Part shown: piece by piece, positions 40,455-49,545 of the stretch | Position numbering within the stretch: the first letter of the stretch is position 1 | Layout: the number at the start of each line of letters is the position of its first letter | Assembly (NCBI GenBank): GCA_902781045.1 | Contig: CACZHT010000025.1 | Coordinates: forward strand, 1 to 56,410 | From: an uncultured Bacteroidales bacterium | GTDB lineage: Bacteria; Bacteroidota; Bacteroidia; Bacteroidales; Muribaculaceae | Reading direction: 5' to 3' | DNA length: 56,410 bases | The notes under the pieces: generated by a model | The model's database searches: none | Told to the model about the DNA's origin: nothing | The model's input: the letters and a program-made list of their open reading frames with translations, nothing else | Position numbers and translations under genes: made by a program

Positions 40455-40653
40455 ATATTATAATGTGTCTGTTGGGTGTCAGAGAATATGGTTTGCAAAT
40501 TGTGCCTCAAAGTTACAACGATTTTGTCAAATATCACTCAACCTGATGCCCAAAAGTTATTAACAAGCCATAATAGTTATTCGACTTTAGCCGTGAGACG
40601 TTAGATTTTAGATAGTTGGTAGAATTAGCTCTTATGTCAAACTTCCAAAGAAC

Positions 40654-42570
40654 TCAGTCCAGAGGGCGGGGGTTGACGTAGGTGTCATCATCGCGGTGGA
40701 TGAGGAAGCCCTCGTCGACCAGAAACGAGACCATACTCAAGATTTCGCCCTTGGTGAATGACAACGTATGCAGAAACTCCTCAAGGCGGCGCGGCTTGAC
40801 TTGAGCCATATAGAGGATTCCGCTTTGCACATCGGCGGGCTGCGTGGCGGCACGCTTGCGGCGGTCGATGCACACGTCGCAGTGGCCACATGCAGCGCCG
40901 GCCTGCTCGCCAAAGTATTGCAACATCCGGGCCTCACGGCACTGCTGGTCATTGAACGCATAGTCAATGACTGCCTCGATGCGCTGCTCCATGCGTTGCT
41001 TCAGATCTTCATAGACAGGCCGGGGTAGCAGGACGTATTTGGGCTCTTCGCGCGAGGTGGTATAGATGATGTATGGTGTGCGCTTGCGTGGCACATAGTG
41101 CAGGATGTGCATGCGGGTGAGCTCAAGCAGCGAATTGTAGACTGTGTCGTGGTCTAGCCCGGTGCTACGCATGATGACTGCCTCGTTGATGAACACATAG
41201 TCGGCAAACAAGCCGGTGTAAAGTCGCAAAATGGCCTGCAATACGCGGTCGGCACCCGGAGTGGTGGTGTGCAGGTCATAGAGTTCGCTCTTGTCGGCTA
41301 GGATCATCACACGCGACTGCGAGTCAATCTCTTCGACAAATTCGATGTAACCGGCTGCAGTGAGGATGTGCAGTGCGTTGTGTGTGGGCAACACCGGCAA
41401 CTTGAATGTGGTGCAGAAGAGGTTGAAGTTGAAGTCATACATCTTGTCGAAGCCCTCACCCACGGCAACATTGAGAAAGTTGCCCACACGCTCATAGACC
41501 TTGCGGATGAATTCTCGCGGCGGGAAAGCGTCGGCAATGTGCTTGTGCAGGGTGCGACGGTCAGTGGGGCTGGTGAGCAGCACGGCGTAGGAGCGCTTGC
41601 CATCGCGCCCGGCACGCCCAGCCTCCTGGTAGTACTCCTCAAGCGAGTTGGGGATGTCGACATGCACCACCAGACGCACGTCTGGCTTGTCGATGCCCAT
41701 GCCGAAAGCGTTGGTGGCCACCATGATGCGGCACTCGTCGTTCTTCCATTTGTTCTGCTTGTCCTCTTTGTCCTCGACAGCGAGACCGGCATGGTAATAG
41801 TCGGCACTGAGCTGGTGGCGGTTGAGTTCGTCGGCAATAAGCTTAGTGCGCTTGCGGCTGCGCACATAGACAATGGCCGTGCCTGCCACCGAACGCACAA
41901 TGTGCACCAGTTCGGTCATCTTTTCGCTTGTGGGACGGACGACGTAGGTGATGTTGTCGCGGGCAAAACTCTTGCTGAACACGTTGCGCTGGCCGAACTC
42001 CAGCTTATCCATGATGTCGGTGACCACTGCGGGTGTTGCCGTGGCAGTCAGAGCCAGCACGGGAACATCAGGGAAGAACTTGCGTACCTCCGCGATGCGC
42101 AGAAACGACGGCCGGAAGTCGTAGCCCCACTGCGAGATGCAGTGCGCCTCGTCGACAACGATAAGGCGAACCGGCATGTGCTTGAGGCGGTCGAGGAATC
42201 CCGCCGAGCCCAGACGCTCGGGTGAGACGTAGAGGAATTTGCAGTTGCCATATAGGCACTTGTCGTAGATGCGGCGCACCTCGGCGGCCGACAGACCGGC
42301 GTGCAGATAGGTTGCCTTGATGTGGCGCGCTATCAGGTGGTCGACCTGGTCTTTCATCAGCGAGATAATGGGGGTCACCACCAGGGCCATGCCGTCGATG
42401 GCCATGGTGGGTACCTGAAAAGTGATGCTCTTGCCGCCACCCGTAGGCATCAGCCCCAGCGTGTCGCGACCATCGAGCACCGACAGGATGATGTCTTCCT
42501 GCAGCGGACGGAAATCGTCGAACCCCCAATATCGCTTGAGGATGTCACGAAGCGGGCTGCTGGGCTGCAT
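40654..42570 (-). CDS. recQ: RecQ-type ATP-dependent DNA helicase
   Basis: 638 residues from the ATG at 42570 (MQPSSPLRDILKRYWGFDDF), preferred over the frame's earlier codons because it starts at the family's usual N-terminus. Walker A GGGKS with K47, DEAH at 140-143, aromatic loop ISQWGYDFRPS, motif VI QEAGRAGRDG. The RecQ zinc site has CREARMLQYF and CGHCDVC. The C-terminal region lacks an obvious HRDC domain. It is a 3'-5' helicase in recombination and repair. It overlaps the recJ stop by 26 bases, so recJ and recQ form one operon. Confidence 0.94.
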   Translation of the reverse strand: MQPSSPLRDILKRYWGFDDFRPLQEDIILSVLDGRDTLGLMPTGGGKSITFQVPTMAIDGMALVVTPIISLMKDQVDHLIARHIKATYLHAGLSAAEVRRIYDKCLYGNCKFLYVSPERLGSAGFLDRLKHMPVRLIVVDEAHCISQWGYDFRPSFLRIAEVRKFFPDVPVLALTATATPAVVTDIMDKLEFGQRNVFSKSFARDNITYVVRPTSEKMTELVHIVRSVAGTAIVYVRSRKRTKLIADELNRHQLSADYYHAGLAVEDKEDKQNKWKNDECRIMVATNAFGMGIDKPDVRLVVHVDIPNSLEEYYQEAGRAGRDGKRSYAVLLTSPTDRRTLHKHIADAFPPREFIRKVYERVGNFLNVAVGEGFDKMYDFNFNLFCTTFKLPVLPTHNALHILTAAGYIEFVEEIDSQSRVMILADKSELYDLHTTTPGADRVLQAILRLYTGLFADYVFINEAVIMRSTGLDHDTVYNSLLELTRMHILHYVPRKRTPYIIYTTSREEPKYVLLPRPVYEDLKQRMEQRIEAVIDYAFNDQQCREARMLQYFGEQAGAACGHCDVCIDRRKRAATQPADVQSGILYMAQVKPRRLEEFLHTLSFTKGEILSMVSFLVDEGFLIHRDDDTYVNPRPLD

Positions 42571-44293
42571 CGTCGTGTAGTCTGATGCCCTTGATGAGCA
42601 GTTGCACCGACCCACCTCCTCGGTGCCGATTCTCCTCGATGGTGTAGCAGATGTCGAACGGCTTGCGCGCCTTGATGTAGTCGAAGTAGCGCGCCATGCC
42701 GAAAGCGATGCCGTTCATGATGCGCTGACTGTGGTTGTCGACCATCTCGAGCTTGATGTGCTCGTTGTTGCGCCCCACGAGCTTGCTGGTGCCGAAGTCC
42801 AGCACGCCCTGAGTGATGAACACTGGCTTCTGATTCTCTGGGCCGAAGGGGTTAAACTGCTTCATGCAGCGCAAGAAGTCGCTGTTGATGTCCTCGAACA
42901 TGAGCTCGCAGTCAATGTCCATTGTCGGGGTCACCTGCTCGTCGTGGATGTGCTGCTCGACATACTCGGTGAGGCGGCGGCGGAACTCGCCGATGTTCTC
43001 GACCTTCATCGACAGCCCCACCGCATTGGTGTGTCCACCGAAGTTCTCGAGCAAATCGCGGCACGACTTGATGGCCGCATAGACATCAAATCCCCGCACC
43101 GAGCGTGATGAGCCTGTGGCCAGCCCGTTGCTGTAGGTCAGCACCACCGACGGACGGAAGTGCAGCTCGGCCAGTCGCGAAGCAACAATGCCAATGACAC
43201 CCTTGTGCCAGTTCTGGTCGTAGATGACAATGGGTTTCTTGCCCTCTAGAGCATGCGCGTGCCGCTCGACAATCTCGTTGGCCTCAACGGTGATTTGGCG
43301 GTCCAGTTCCTTGCGGTTGCGGTTGTAGTTGTCAATGCGCTTGCTGATTTCGTTGGCCTCAACGGGGTCACGCGTGACCAGCAACTCGACCGACTCCTGC
43401 CCGCACTCCATGCGTCCCGAGGCGTTGATGCGCGGACCAATCTTGAAGATAATGTCACTGATGGTCAGTTGCTTGCCTGTCAGCCCGCACAGCTTGATGA
43501 TGCTCTTCAGTCCCACACAGGGGTTGTTGTTGAGTCGCTTCAGGCCATAATAGGTCATGACGCGGTTCTCGCCGGTGAGCGGCACGATGTCGGCCGCAAT
43601 GCTCACGGCCACCAGGTCGAGCATTGTCTCCAGCTCGTGCGTCGACAGGCCGTTGCTGCGTGCAAAAGCCTGCATGAACTTGTAGCCCACACCACATCCC
43701 GAGAGCCCTTTGTAGGGGTACTCGTCATCCTCGCGTTTGGGGTTGAGGATAGCGGCCGCATCGGGCAGCACGTCATCGGGCACATGATGGTCGCACACGA
43801 TGAAATCAATGCCCTTGCTCTTGGCATAGGCAATCTCGTCGATGGCCTTGATGCCACAGTCCAGCACAATAATCAACTTTACTCCGATGCTTGCAGCATA
43901 GTCAATGCTCTGCAGCGAGATGCCATACCCCTCATCCTCGCGTGTGGGGATATAGTACTCCAAGCGGGAGTAATAGTTCTGTAGATAACGGTAAACCAGC
44001 GCTACTGCCGTCGTTCCATCGACGTCATAGTCGCCATATACCATAATTTTCTCTTTGCCACCTAGAGCCGAATTCAAGCGCTCGACGGCCTTGTCCATGT
44101 CCCGCATCAGGAACGGATCGGGCATCTGGCTGAGCGACGGACTGAAGAAGGCACGGACATCGTCGTAGCTCTTCATGCCGCGCAACACCAAAAGTCGTGC
44201 GACAGAGGGGCACTTGGGGAACTTTTCGGCCAATTGCTCCTCGATCTGGGATTCTTCGGATGTAAGTGGTAAGTAATTCCATTTACTTATCAT
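42545..44293 (-). CDS. recJ: Single-stranded-DNA-specific exonuclease RecJ
   Basis: 582 residues. DHH-family 5'-3' exonuclease that works with RecQ in recombination and repair. The metal-binding motifs are GDYDVDG (D88, D90, D92), VLDCGI and CDHH (168-170). The DHHA1 part has GRMECGQESVELL, HKGVIGIVASRL and SSRSVRGFDVYAAI, with GGHTNAVGLS towards the C-terminus. It starts MISKWNYLPLT and is followed by recQ with a 26-base overlap. Confidence 0.95.
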   Translation of the reverse strand: MISKWNYLPLTSEESQIEEQLAEKFPKCPSVARLLVLRGMKSYDDVRAFFSPSLSQMPDPFLMRDMDKAVERLNSALGGKEKIMVYGDYDVDGTTAVALVYRYLQNYYSRLEYYIPTREDEGYGISLQSIDYAASIGVKLIIVLDCGIKAIDEIAYAKSKGIDFIVCDHHVPDDVLPDAAAILNPKREDDEYPYKGLSGCGVGYKFMQAFARSNGLSTHELETMLDLVAVSIAADIVPLTGENRVMTYYGLKRLNNNPCVGLKSIIKLCGLTGKQLTISDIIFKIGPRINASGRMECGQESVELLVTRDPVEANEISKRIDNYNRNRKELDRQITVEANEIVERHAHALEGKKPIVIYDQNWHKGVIGIVASRLAELHFRPSVVLTYSNGLATGSSRSVRGFDVYAAIKSCRDLLENFGGHTNAVGLSMKVENIGEFRRRLTEYVEQHIHDEQVTPTMDIDCELMFEDINSDFLRCMKQFNPFGPENQKPVFITQGVLDFGTSKLVGRNNEHIKLEMVDNHSQRIMNGIAFGMARYFDYIKARKPFDICYTIEENRHRGGGSVQLLIKGIRLHDDAAQQPAS

Positions 44294-44640
44294 TTATGTT
44301 ATTTTTTATTATGCTGTTTGTGGCTGCGACCCTCTGGTGCTAGCAGACCCGGCCCTGGTGGTGTGAGCGGCGAGGGGATGATGCCATGGCCTGCCGGCGG
44401 CCTGATGACTCCTCGCGATTTATATATGTGACACACCTTGTCATGGATGGCAGAATATGACCTCCAAACGGCGTGCAGTTATATGGCAGTCAGCCACTTG
44501 CCCATAGCACCGCGCTCACGCCAAGCGGCACCGAAGTGGCTTTTGTTCATAAATTCCTACAAAGATATTACAATATTATGGGTTTTCAAAATAATTTTTG
44601 TCACATTGTCAATATTTTTGAAAAATTAGCATTTCGCCAT
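44294..44640. other. Upstream region of recJ
   Basis: No convincing gene. On the minus strand it would be a leader of about 260 bases if transcription begins at the promoter at 44560-44590. It includes a 23-codon frame starting MNKSHFGAAWRERGAMGKWL and a GC-rich foldable part near 44320-44410. On the plus strand GCCACTT...AAGTGGC before TTTTGTT could be a hairpin. Confidence 0.4.
44560..44590 (-). promoter_or_regulatory. Consensus promoter facing recJ
   Basis: On the minus strand TTTG (44590-44587), 19 bases, TATCTTTG (44567-44560). It lies about 270 bases before the recJ start, implying a long leader or an intervening small RNA. Confidence 0.55.
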
Positions 44641-44669
44641 TAACTTGTGTCTGTTCAGCGATTCTGTGT

Positions 44670-44713
44670 TTCCCCTCCCCTTTCCCAAAGGTGAGGGGTC
44701 AGGGGTGGGGTTT
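44670..44713 (+). repeat. G-rich intergenic repeat
   Basis: CCCCTCCCCTTTCCCAAAGG followed by TGAGGGGTCAGGGGTGGGG. Same family as 21498-21537; first of two direct copies. Confidence 0.8.
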
Positions 44714-44750
44714 GGAGGCAATGCACAATGCCCAATACCCGCCCGGCAGC

Positions 44751-44793
44751 TTCCCCTCCCCTTTCCCAAAGGGGAGGGGTCAGGGGTGGGGTT
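44751..44793 (+). repeat. G-rich intergenic repeat
   Basis: Second direct copy, with a perfect CCCCTCCCCTTT / AAAGGGGAGGGG stem. Between copies lies a short spacer containing CCCAATACCC. Confidence 0.8.
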
Positions 44794-44999
44794 TGGAATC
44801 AACGCCCAATGCTCAATGTCCGCTGGGCAGCCACAAGCTCCCCTCCCCTATCTGAACAGGTCGCTGAAAAAGTACAGGCAAATAATTGATTTGCTTCACG
44901 ATGGTTATATTCAAACCTAGATTTGAATAAATCATCTGCTGCTTTCGTGATATTTCAAATTACATTCAAGAAAAATTGCGCCCGTTCGGTTGCGAGCTA

Positions 45000-45310
45000 A
45001 AGGTTCGCGTTTTATTCGCGTAATTCGCGGTTTAAAAAAAGACATAAGAACATAAGAACATAAAATTCGTGGTATTCGCAGTTTGAGAGGACATTCGCGT
45101 AATTCGCGGTTTAAAAAAGACATAAGAACATAAGGACATAAAAATAATTTCGTGTTTCTTCGCGGTCAAGAATCCCCCCAGCTTCGCGTGATTCGTGGTT
45201 TGAGAGGACATTCGCGTAATTCGCGGTTTAAAAAAAGACATAAGAACATAAAATTTCGCGTTTCTTCGCGGTCATGAGCCCCCCAGCTTCGCGTTGATTC
45301 GCGGTTTATT
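45000..45310. repeat. AATTCGCGGTTT intergenic repeat cluster
   Basis: Repeated units of ATTCGCGTAATTCGCGG then TTTAAAAAA, GACATAAGAACATAA and TTCGCGTTTCTTCGCGGTCA, separated by CCCCCCAGCTTCGCG. Related to the cluster at 14735-15067. Frames encoding NRELREC on the minus strand are by-products of this repeat. Confidence 0.8.
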
Positions 45311-45395
45311 ACTTTTTCAGCGGCCTTTCCCAAAGAGGAAGGGAAATGCGGAATCGCTGAACAGACATCAACTTTTGCCACAGCAGTCGCTAGAG

Positions 45396-45427
45396 TTTGG
45401 TCATGTGTGAAATAATTCCTACCTTTG
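45396..45427 (+). promoter_or_regulatory. Promoter of the SNF2 helicase gene
   Basis: TTTG (45396-45399), 20 bases, TACCTTTG (45420-45427): exact consensus, ending 25 bases before the start codon. Confidence 0.75.
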
Positions 45428-45452
45428 TGCCAATTATTGTAAATTATTACAC

Positions 45453-48400
45453 ATGAGCGAACAAAAAGAACTGAAGCATTCCGTAATTAAGGCTATGGCT
45501 TGCACGATGAGCGAGTACTCGATGCGTGACCTCAGCAAACTTTACGGTAATCTGGTGCTCGCTTCATCGACTTTCAGCTGCGCCATCAACCGTTGGGTGT
45601 ACGACGGCATCCTGACCGTGCATCTGGGTGACTATGGCATAGGACGACAATATGCCGTGGCACCGACGCTGTGGGTTGATGTCATGAGAGAAGTCGACGA
45701 GAACGACTTAGTCCTGCTGCTTGAATTTTTCCCTGCTGAAACCGAGCACTGTCGTCATGACATAGTTCTTCTTGCGCGTGCAGCAGTGAGGTTTCTGCAC
45801 AACCAGTCGTACGTAGACCTGCTCGACACCATCGACTGGCGTGTCCTTGCCAGTTGCCATAGTGTGGTCGATATCATGCAGCATGTGGGCAAGCAGCTTG
45901 AAATGGTCGATTTTGTCAAACACTTCGGCAGCTCGTTTCTTTACTGCCTATACGTTGACTACGAAAACAGGTGGAGCAACATGCAGCTCATTGCCGACCT
46001 GCGCATCCTCAGGCCGGTGTTCTTTGACAATCCGCGGCTCAATGAGCACATTCGCTCTAACTTCCGCGATGTGTATGTGCTCTACGTCGAACTGTTCCAG
46101 ACAGGCCGACTGGATGACTTGTTGAAGAAAACGCATCCGGATGGTGACATTCATCGGCAGTTGCAGGCGCTGAAATGCATGCACGACAACGACCCGGAAA
46201 AGGCATTTAAAATACTGTCCGCCACACTCAACAGTAACAACCAGAAATTTTTCTACGACCCATTCTTCAACTTTGTCTACGGCATGGCTCTTGCCTTGAG
46301 CAATTCAGCCAAAGCCGTCAAAACCGCCGAACAGCTGCTCAAGAACCGTGAAGCTAACAGCAAGCACAAGTGTTTTGCCATGCTCCTGGTGCTGCATTAT
46401 CTGGTCATGGGCGATGCCGACAAATTCTTGCGTGAACACCCGCTTAGTACTTGTTTCGACCGGATGAGCTACTTCTTGGCGTGCCTGTTTTTGCGGCACT
46501 ATCACGTTGTGGAACCCGAACCAGACGAGTTGATTCAGGCAGTGCAGGTGATCAAGGACAGCGACCTTGACTACTTGAAGTTGCTTTTCGCCAATGAGTT
46601 CGACCAGCTGAAGGGCGAAGCCAAACGCTTGAGTGCGCAGACCGGGCTAAAAGGGTCGCTCTTGCCCACAGTTGAGCACGAAGAGCGGTGGGAGGCGGTC
46701 CTTGCCCAAGTCATGCGCATCAGTTCGCAGGCTACCGGCAAGAAAGCTCAGTCGACCGCCGACCAGCGCGTGGCCTATTTTGTCGACCTCGACTCATTTG
46801 ATGTCCAGCCCAAGCTACAGAAGTCAAAGGATGGTGGTGTCACTTGGAGCAAAGGCCGCAACATCGCCCTGAAGGGGTTCGGCGCCGAGACCTTCCTCAC
46901 CCCTCAGGACCGGAAAGTGGCAAGCCTTGTCAAAAGTTATACATCGGGTTGGTATGGTAATCAGTTATCTTACGAACTTGAGGGCGAGAAGGTCATCGCT
47001 GCACTGGCCGGTTGCGGCAGTGTGTATGACGACCGCACCGGCGAGCGGCTGGACATTGTCGATGAGCCTTTGCAGCTGCAGGTGCTGAAGTCGGCCAACG
47101 GCTACACTGTGCGCTCGAATGTCGACATGGACTATGCCCACTCATCAGGTTTCAGCATCTCGGTGACCGGCAACAAGGTCTCTGTCACCGAGGTCACTTC
47201 CAGCCAGTTGAAAATACTGGAGTTGCTGCGCGGTTGCGGCGTGTTCCCACCCAAGAGCAAGAAACGCCTGACCGAACTGCTTGAGAGCTTGAGCAGCAAC
47301 TTCGTGGTGATGAGTCCCCTGCTCAAGAATACCACCGAGCTCAAGCGCGTCGAGGCCAACAGCCTGATTGCCGTACAGGTGAAGCCTGTCGACTACGACA
47401 CGTTCAGTGCCAATGTAGTGGTCAAACCATTTGGCGACCGTCCGCCACTGTATTCTCCGGGAAAGGGCATGGAGATTGTGAGTGCAACCATCGACGGCGA
47501 GACCATGCAGACCGAACGCGACATGAATGCCGAGCTGGCGCATCTTGACCGGTTGTACAAGATACTGGGCTTTCGGGACATGGACATCGAGACGTTCAGC
47601 TGGGAGATGAACACGTCAGAGTGCCTGCAACTGCTTGAGAAGGTGCGCTGTGTCCCCGACGCGGCATACATCGAGTGGCCACAAGGTGAGAAAATGCGTG
47701 TCCTGCGACCGATGGTCTCACCCGACCGTCTGCGACTACAGGTCAGTTCGGCTGGCCAGTGGTTTGAGGTTGAGGGCGACCTGGACATCGGTGAGCATGA
47801 GAAACTCAAGATAGCTGTCCTGCTGGAGAAACTCAGTTCGGCTCAGAGCAATTTCATCCGTCTGAATGACGACGAGTACCTGGCCTTGAACGAGCAGCTG
47901 GTGCAGCGGCTGCAAGTGCTGGACAAGCTCATGAACAAGCGCGGCAAGAAGTTGCAAGTGTCACAGATGAATGCACTGCAGCTCACCGACCTAGAGGGAC
48001 TGGGTGCCAAGCTGAAGACCGACCGGCAGTTCAAGCAGCTGGTCAAGCGCATCCACGAGGCCGACAAGCTGGACATCAAGTTGCCCGCGGCGCTCAATGC
48101 CGAGCTGCGTCCCTATCAGGTGGAGGGCTACAAATGGATGACCCGTCTGGCACACTGGGGAGCCGGGGCGTGCCTGGCCGATGACATGGGCCTGGGCAAG
48201 ACATTGCAAGCCATCGCCATGTTGGTGTCGCGATGCGGCATGGGGCCGCAGCTGGTGGTCATGCCCACATCGGTGCTGCTCAACTGGCACCAAGAGTTGC
48301 AGCGGTTTGCGCCCACGCTCAAGGTCAATGCGCTCAATCATCCTGGAGCCGACCGCAAGGCACTGGTCGGCCAAGCTCAGGCCGGTGATGTCGTTCTGAT

Positions 48401-49484
48401 GACCTACGGTCTGCTGGTGACTGAGGGCGAGTTGCTGGCCTCTCGCACTTGGGCCACCATTGTGCTTGACGAGGCCCACACCATCAAGAACCGCGACACC
48501 CTCACCTCCAAGGCCACCATGAATCTCAAGGGAGATTTCCGCCTGCTGCTCACCGGCACGCCCTTGCAGAATCACCTGAATGAAATCTGGAATCTGTATG
48601 AGTTTGCCAATCCGGGTTTGCTGGGCAGCTACATTCAGTTCACCGCCGAGTTTATGGTTCCCATTGAGCGCAACCACGATATGGAACGCCAGCAGCAGCT
48701 GCGGCGCATCTTGTCGCCCTTCATGCTGCGGCGCACCAAGGAGGATGTGCTCAATGACTTGCCCGAGAAGACCGAAATCACCCTGCCGGTCGAGTTGAGC
48801 AAAGATGAGATGGCCCTCTACGAGACGCTGCGACAACAGGCCATTGCCAATATCGAGGGGGGCTCGAAGAGCATTGTCCAGACGCTGGCCGAGATTACCC
48901 GACTGCGCCAGGCGGCCTGCCACCCGCGGCTGGTGGACGACAAGCTTACCCTGCCGTCAAGCAAGTCGCAGGCGTTCCTGGAGCTTGTCGGCAACCTGAT
49001 GGACAATGGCCATCGGGCGTTGGTGTTCAGCCAGTTCACCTCGCATCTGGCACTGATTCGTGAGGAACTGGACAAGCTGAGTATCAATTATCTCTACCTT
49101 GACGGCAGCACATCGCCCACCGAGCGCAACCGTCTGGTGCGTGCGTTCCAGATGGGCAGCGAGCCGCTGTTCCTGATCAGTCTGAAGGCCGGCGGATTGG
49201 GGTTGAACCTGACGGCAGCCGACTATGTCATCCACCTCGACCCCTGGTGGAACCCCGCCATCGAGGACCAGGCCAGCGACCGTGCTCATCGCATAGGCCA
49301 GGACAAGCCGGTGACAGTCTACCGGCTGATTGCTGCAGGTACTATCGAGGACAAGATAATGCGGCTGCATCAGCACAAGCGCGGCATGGCCGACGCACTG
49401 CTGCAAGATGCGAACCTGTTCTCGCAGATCACAGCCGACGACGTCATCAGGCTGCTGCGCGAACGCGTCGAAGACATCAATTAG
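45453..49484 (+). CDS. SNF2-family DNA-dependent ATPase/helicase
   Basis: 1343 residues. The C-terminal third is a complete SNF2 motor: motif I ADDMGLGKT (near 909), motif II DEAH (near 1004) in VLDEAHTIKN, LTGTPLQNHLNEIWNLYEFA, VFSQFTSHL and motif VI RAHRIGQ (near 1276). The first 860 residues are mostly helical and unfamiliar, with a beta-rich middle; no SWIM zinc motif is evident. Bacterial SNF2 proteins remodel protein-DNA or RNA polymerase complexes, and some belong to defence systems. Here no nuclease or methylase partner is adjacent, so a general housekeeping role is more likely. Confidence 0.88.
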   Translation: MSEQKELKHSVIKAMACTMSEYSMRDLSKLYGNLVLASSTFSCAINRWVYDGILTVHLGDYGIGRQYAVAPTLWVDVMREVDENDLVLLLEFFPAETEHCRHDIVLLARAAVRFLHNQSYVDLLDTIDWRVLASCHSVVDIMQHVGKQLEMVDFVKHFGSSFLYCLYVDYENRWSNMQLIADLRILRPVFFDNPRLNEHIRSNFRDVYVLYVELFQTGRLDDLLKKTHPDGDIHRQLQALKCMHDNDPEKAFKILSATLNSNNQKFFYDPFFNFVYGMALALSNSAKAVKTAEQLLKNREANSKHKCFAMLLVLHYLVMGDADKFLREHPLSTCFDRMSYFLACLFLRHYHVVEPEPDELIQAVQVIKDSDLDYLKLLFANEFDQLKGEAKRLSAQTGLKGSLLPTVEHEERWEAVLAQVMRISSQATGKKAQSTADQRVAYFVDLDSFDVQPKLQKSKDGGVTWSKGRNIALKGFGAETFLTPQDRKVASLVKSYTSGWYGNQLSYELEGEKVIAALAGCGSVYDDRTGERLDIVDEPLQLQVLKSANGYTVRSNVDMDYAHSSGFSISVTGNKVSVTEVTSSQLKILELLRGCGVFPPKSKKRLTELLESLSSNFVVMSPLLKNTTELKRVEANSLIAVQVKPVDYDTFSANVVVKPFGDRPPLYSPGKGMEIVSATIDGETMQTERDMNAELAHLDRLYKILGFRDMDIETFSWEMNTSECLQLLEKVRCVPDAAYIEWPQGEKMRVLRPMVSPDRLRLQVSSAGQWFEVEGDLDIGEHEKLKIAVLLEKLSSAQSNFIRLNDDEYLALNEQLVQRLQVLDKLMNKRGKKLQVSQMNALQLTDLEGLGAKLKTDRQFKQLVKRIHEADKLDIKLPAALNAELRPYQVEGYKWMTRLAHWGAGACLADDMGLGKTLQAIAMLVSRCGMGPQLVVMPTSVLLNWHQELQRFAPTLKVNALNHPGADRKALVGQAQAGDVVLMTYGLLVTEGELLASRTWATIVLDEAHTIKNRDTLTSKATMNLKGDFRLLLTGTPLQNHLNEIWNLYEFANPGLLGSYIQFTAEFMVPIERNHDMERQQQLRRILSPFMLRRTKEDVLNDLPEKTEITLPVELSKDEMALYETLRQQAIANIEGGSKSIVQTLAEITRLRQAACHPRLVDDKLTLPSSKSQAFLELVGNLMDNGHRALVFSQFTSHLALIREELDKLSINYLYLDGSTSPTERNRLVRAFQMGSEPLFLISLKAGGLGLNLTAADYVIHLDPWWNPAIEDQASDRAHRIGQDKPVTVYRLIAAGTIEDKIMRLHQHKRGMADALLQDANLFSQITADDVIRLLRERVEDIN

Positions 49485-49493
49485 TGTCGATGA

Positions 49494-49525
49494 TTTGGTG
49501 GGTTCAGGGATTTTTGCTAATTTCG
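49494..49525 (+). promoter_or_regulatory. Promoter of the MscS-like channel gene
   Basis: TTTG (49494-49497), 20 bases, TAATTTCG (49518-49525), one base off the -7 consensus. It ends 20 bases before ATG 49546, which fixes the gene start there. Confidence 0.65.
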
Positions 49526-49545
49526 CACCTAAAACAACAAAACTC

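Larger units (their letters stand above)
44648..45367. repeat. 720-bp repeat block bounded by a 17-bp inverted repeat
   Basis: TGTCTGTTCAGCGATTC (44648-44664) and GAATCGCTGAACAGACA (45351-45367) are exact complements. Inside are a second inverted pair (GCTGAAAAAGTA near 44860, TACTTTTTCAGC near 45310), two G-rich repeats and four AATTCGCGGTTT-type units. It holds no gene that I can support. Confidence 0.6.

Noticed and set aside
44438..44629. 63-codon frame on the plus strand
   Set aside because: No start signal, no recognisable composition, and it lies opposite the probable recJ leader.
45453..49484. SNF2 helicase as part of a DISARM- or Dpd-like defence system
   Set aside because: No methylase, nuclease or other defence gene is adjacent; neighbours are a channel gene and repeats.
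49408..49545. Longer N-terminus for the MscS-like channel
   Set aside because: It overlaps the SNF2 gene and a consensus promoter that ends just before ATG 49546.
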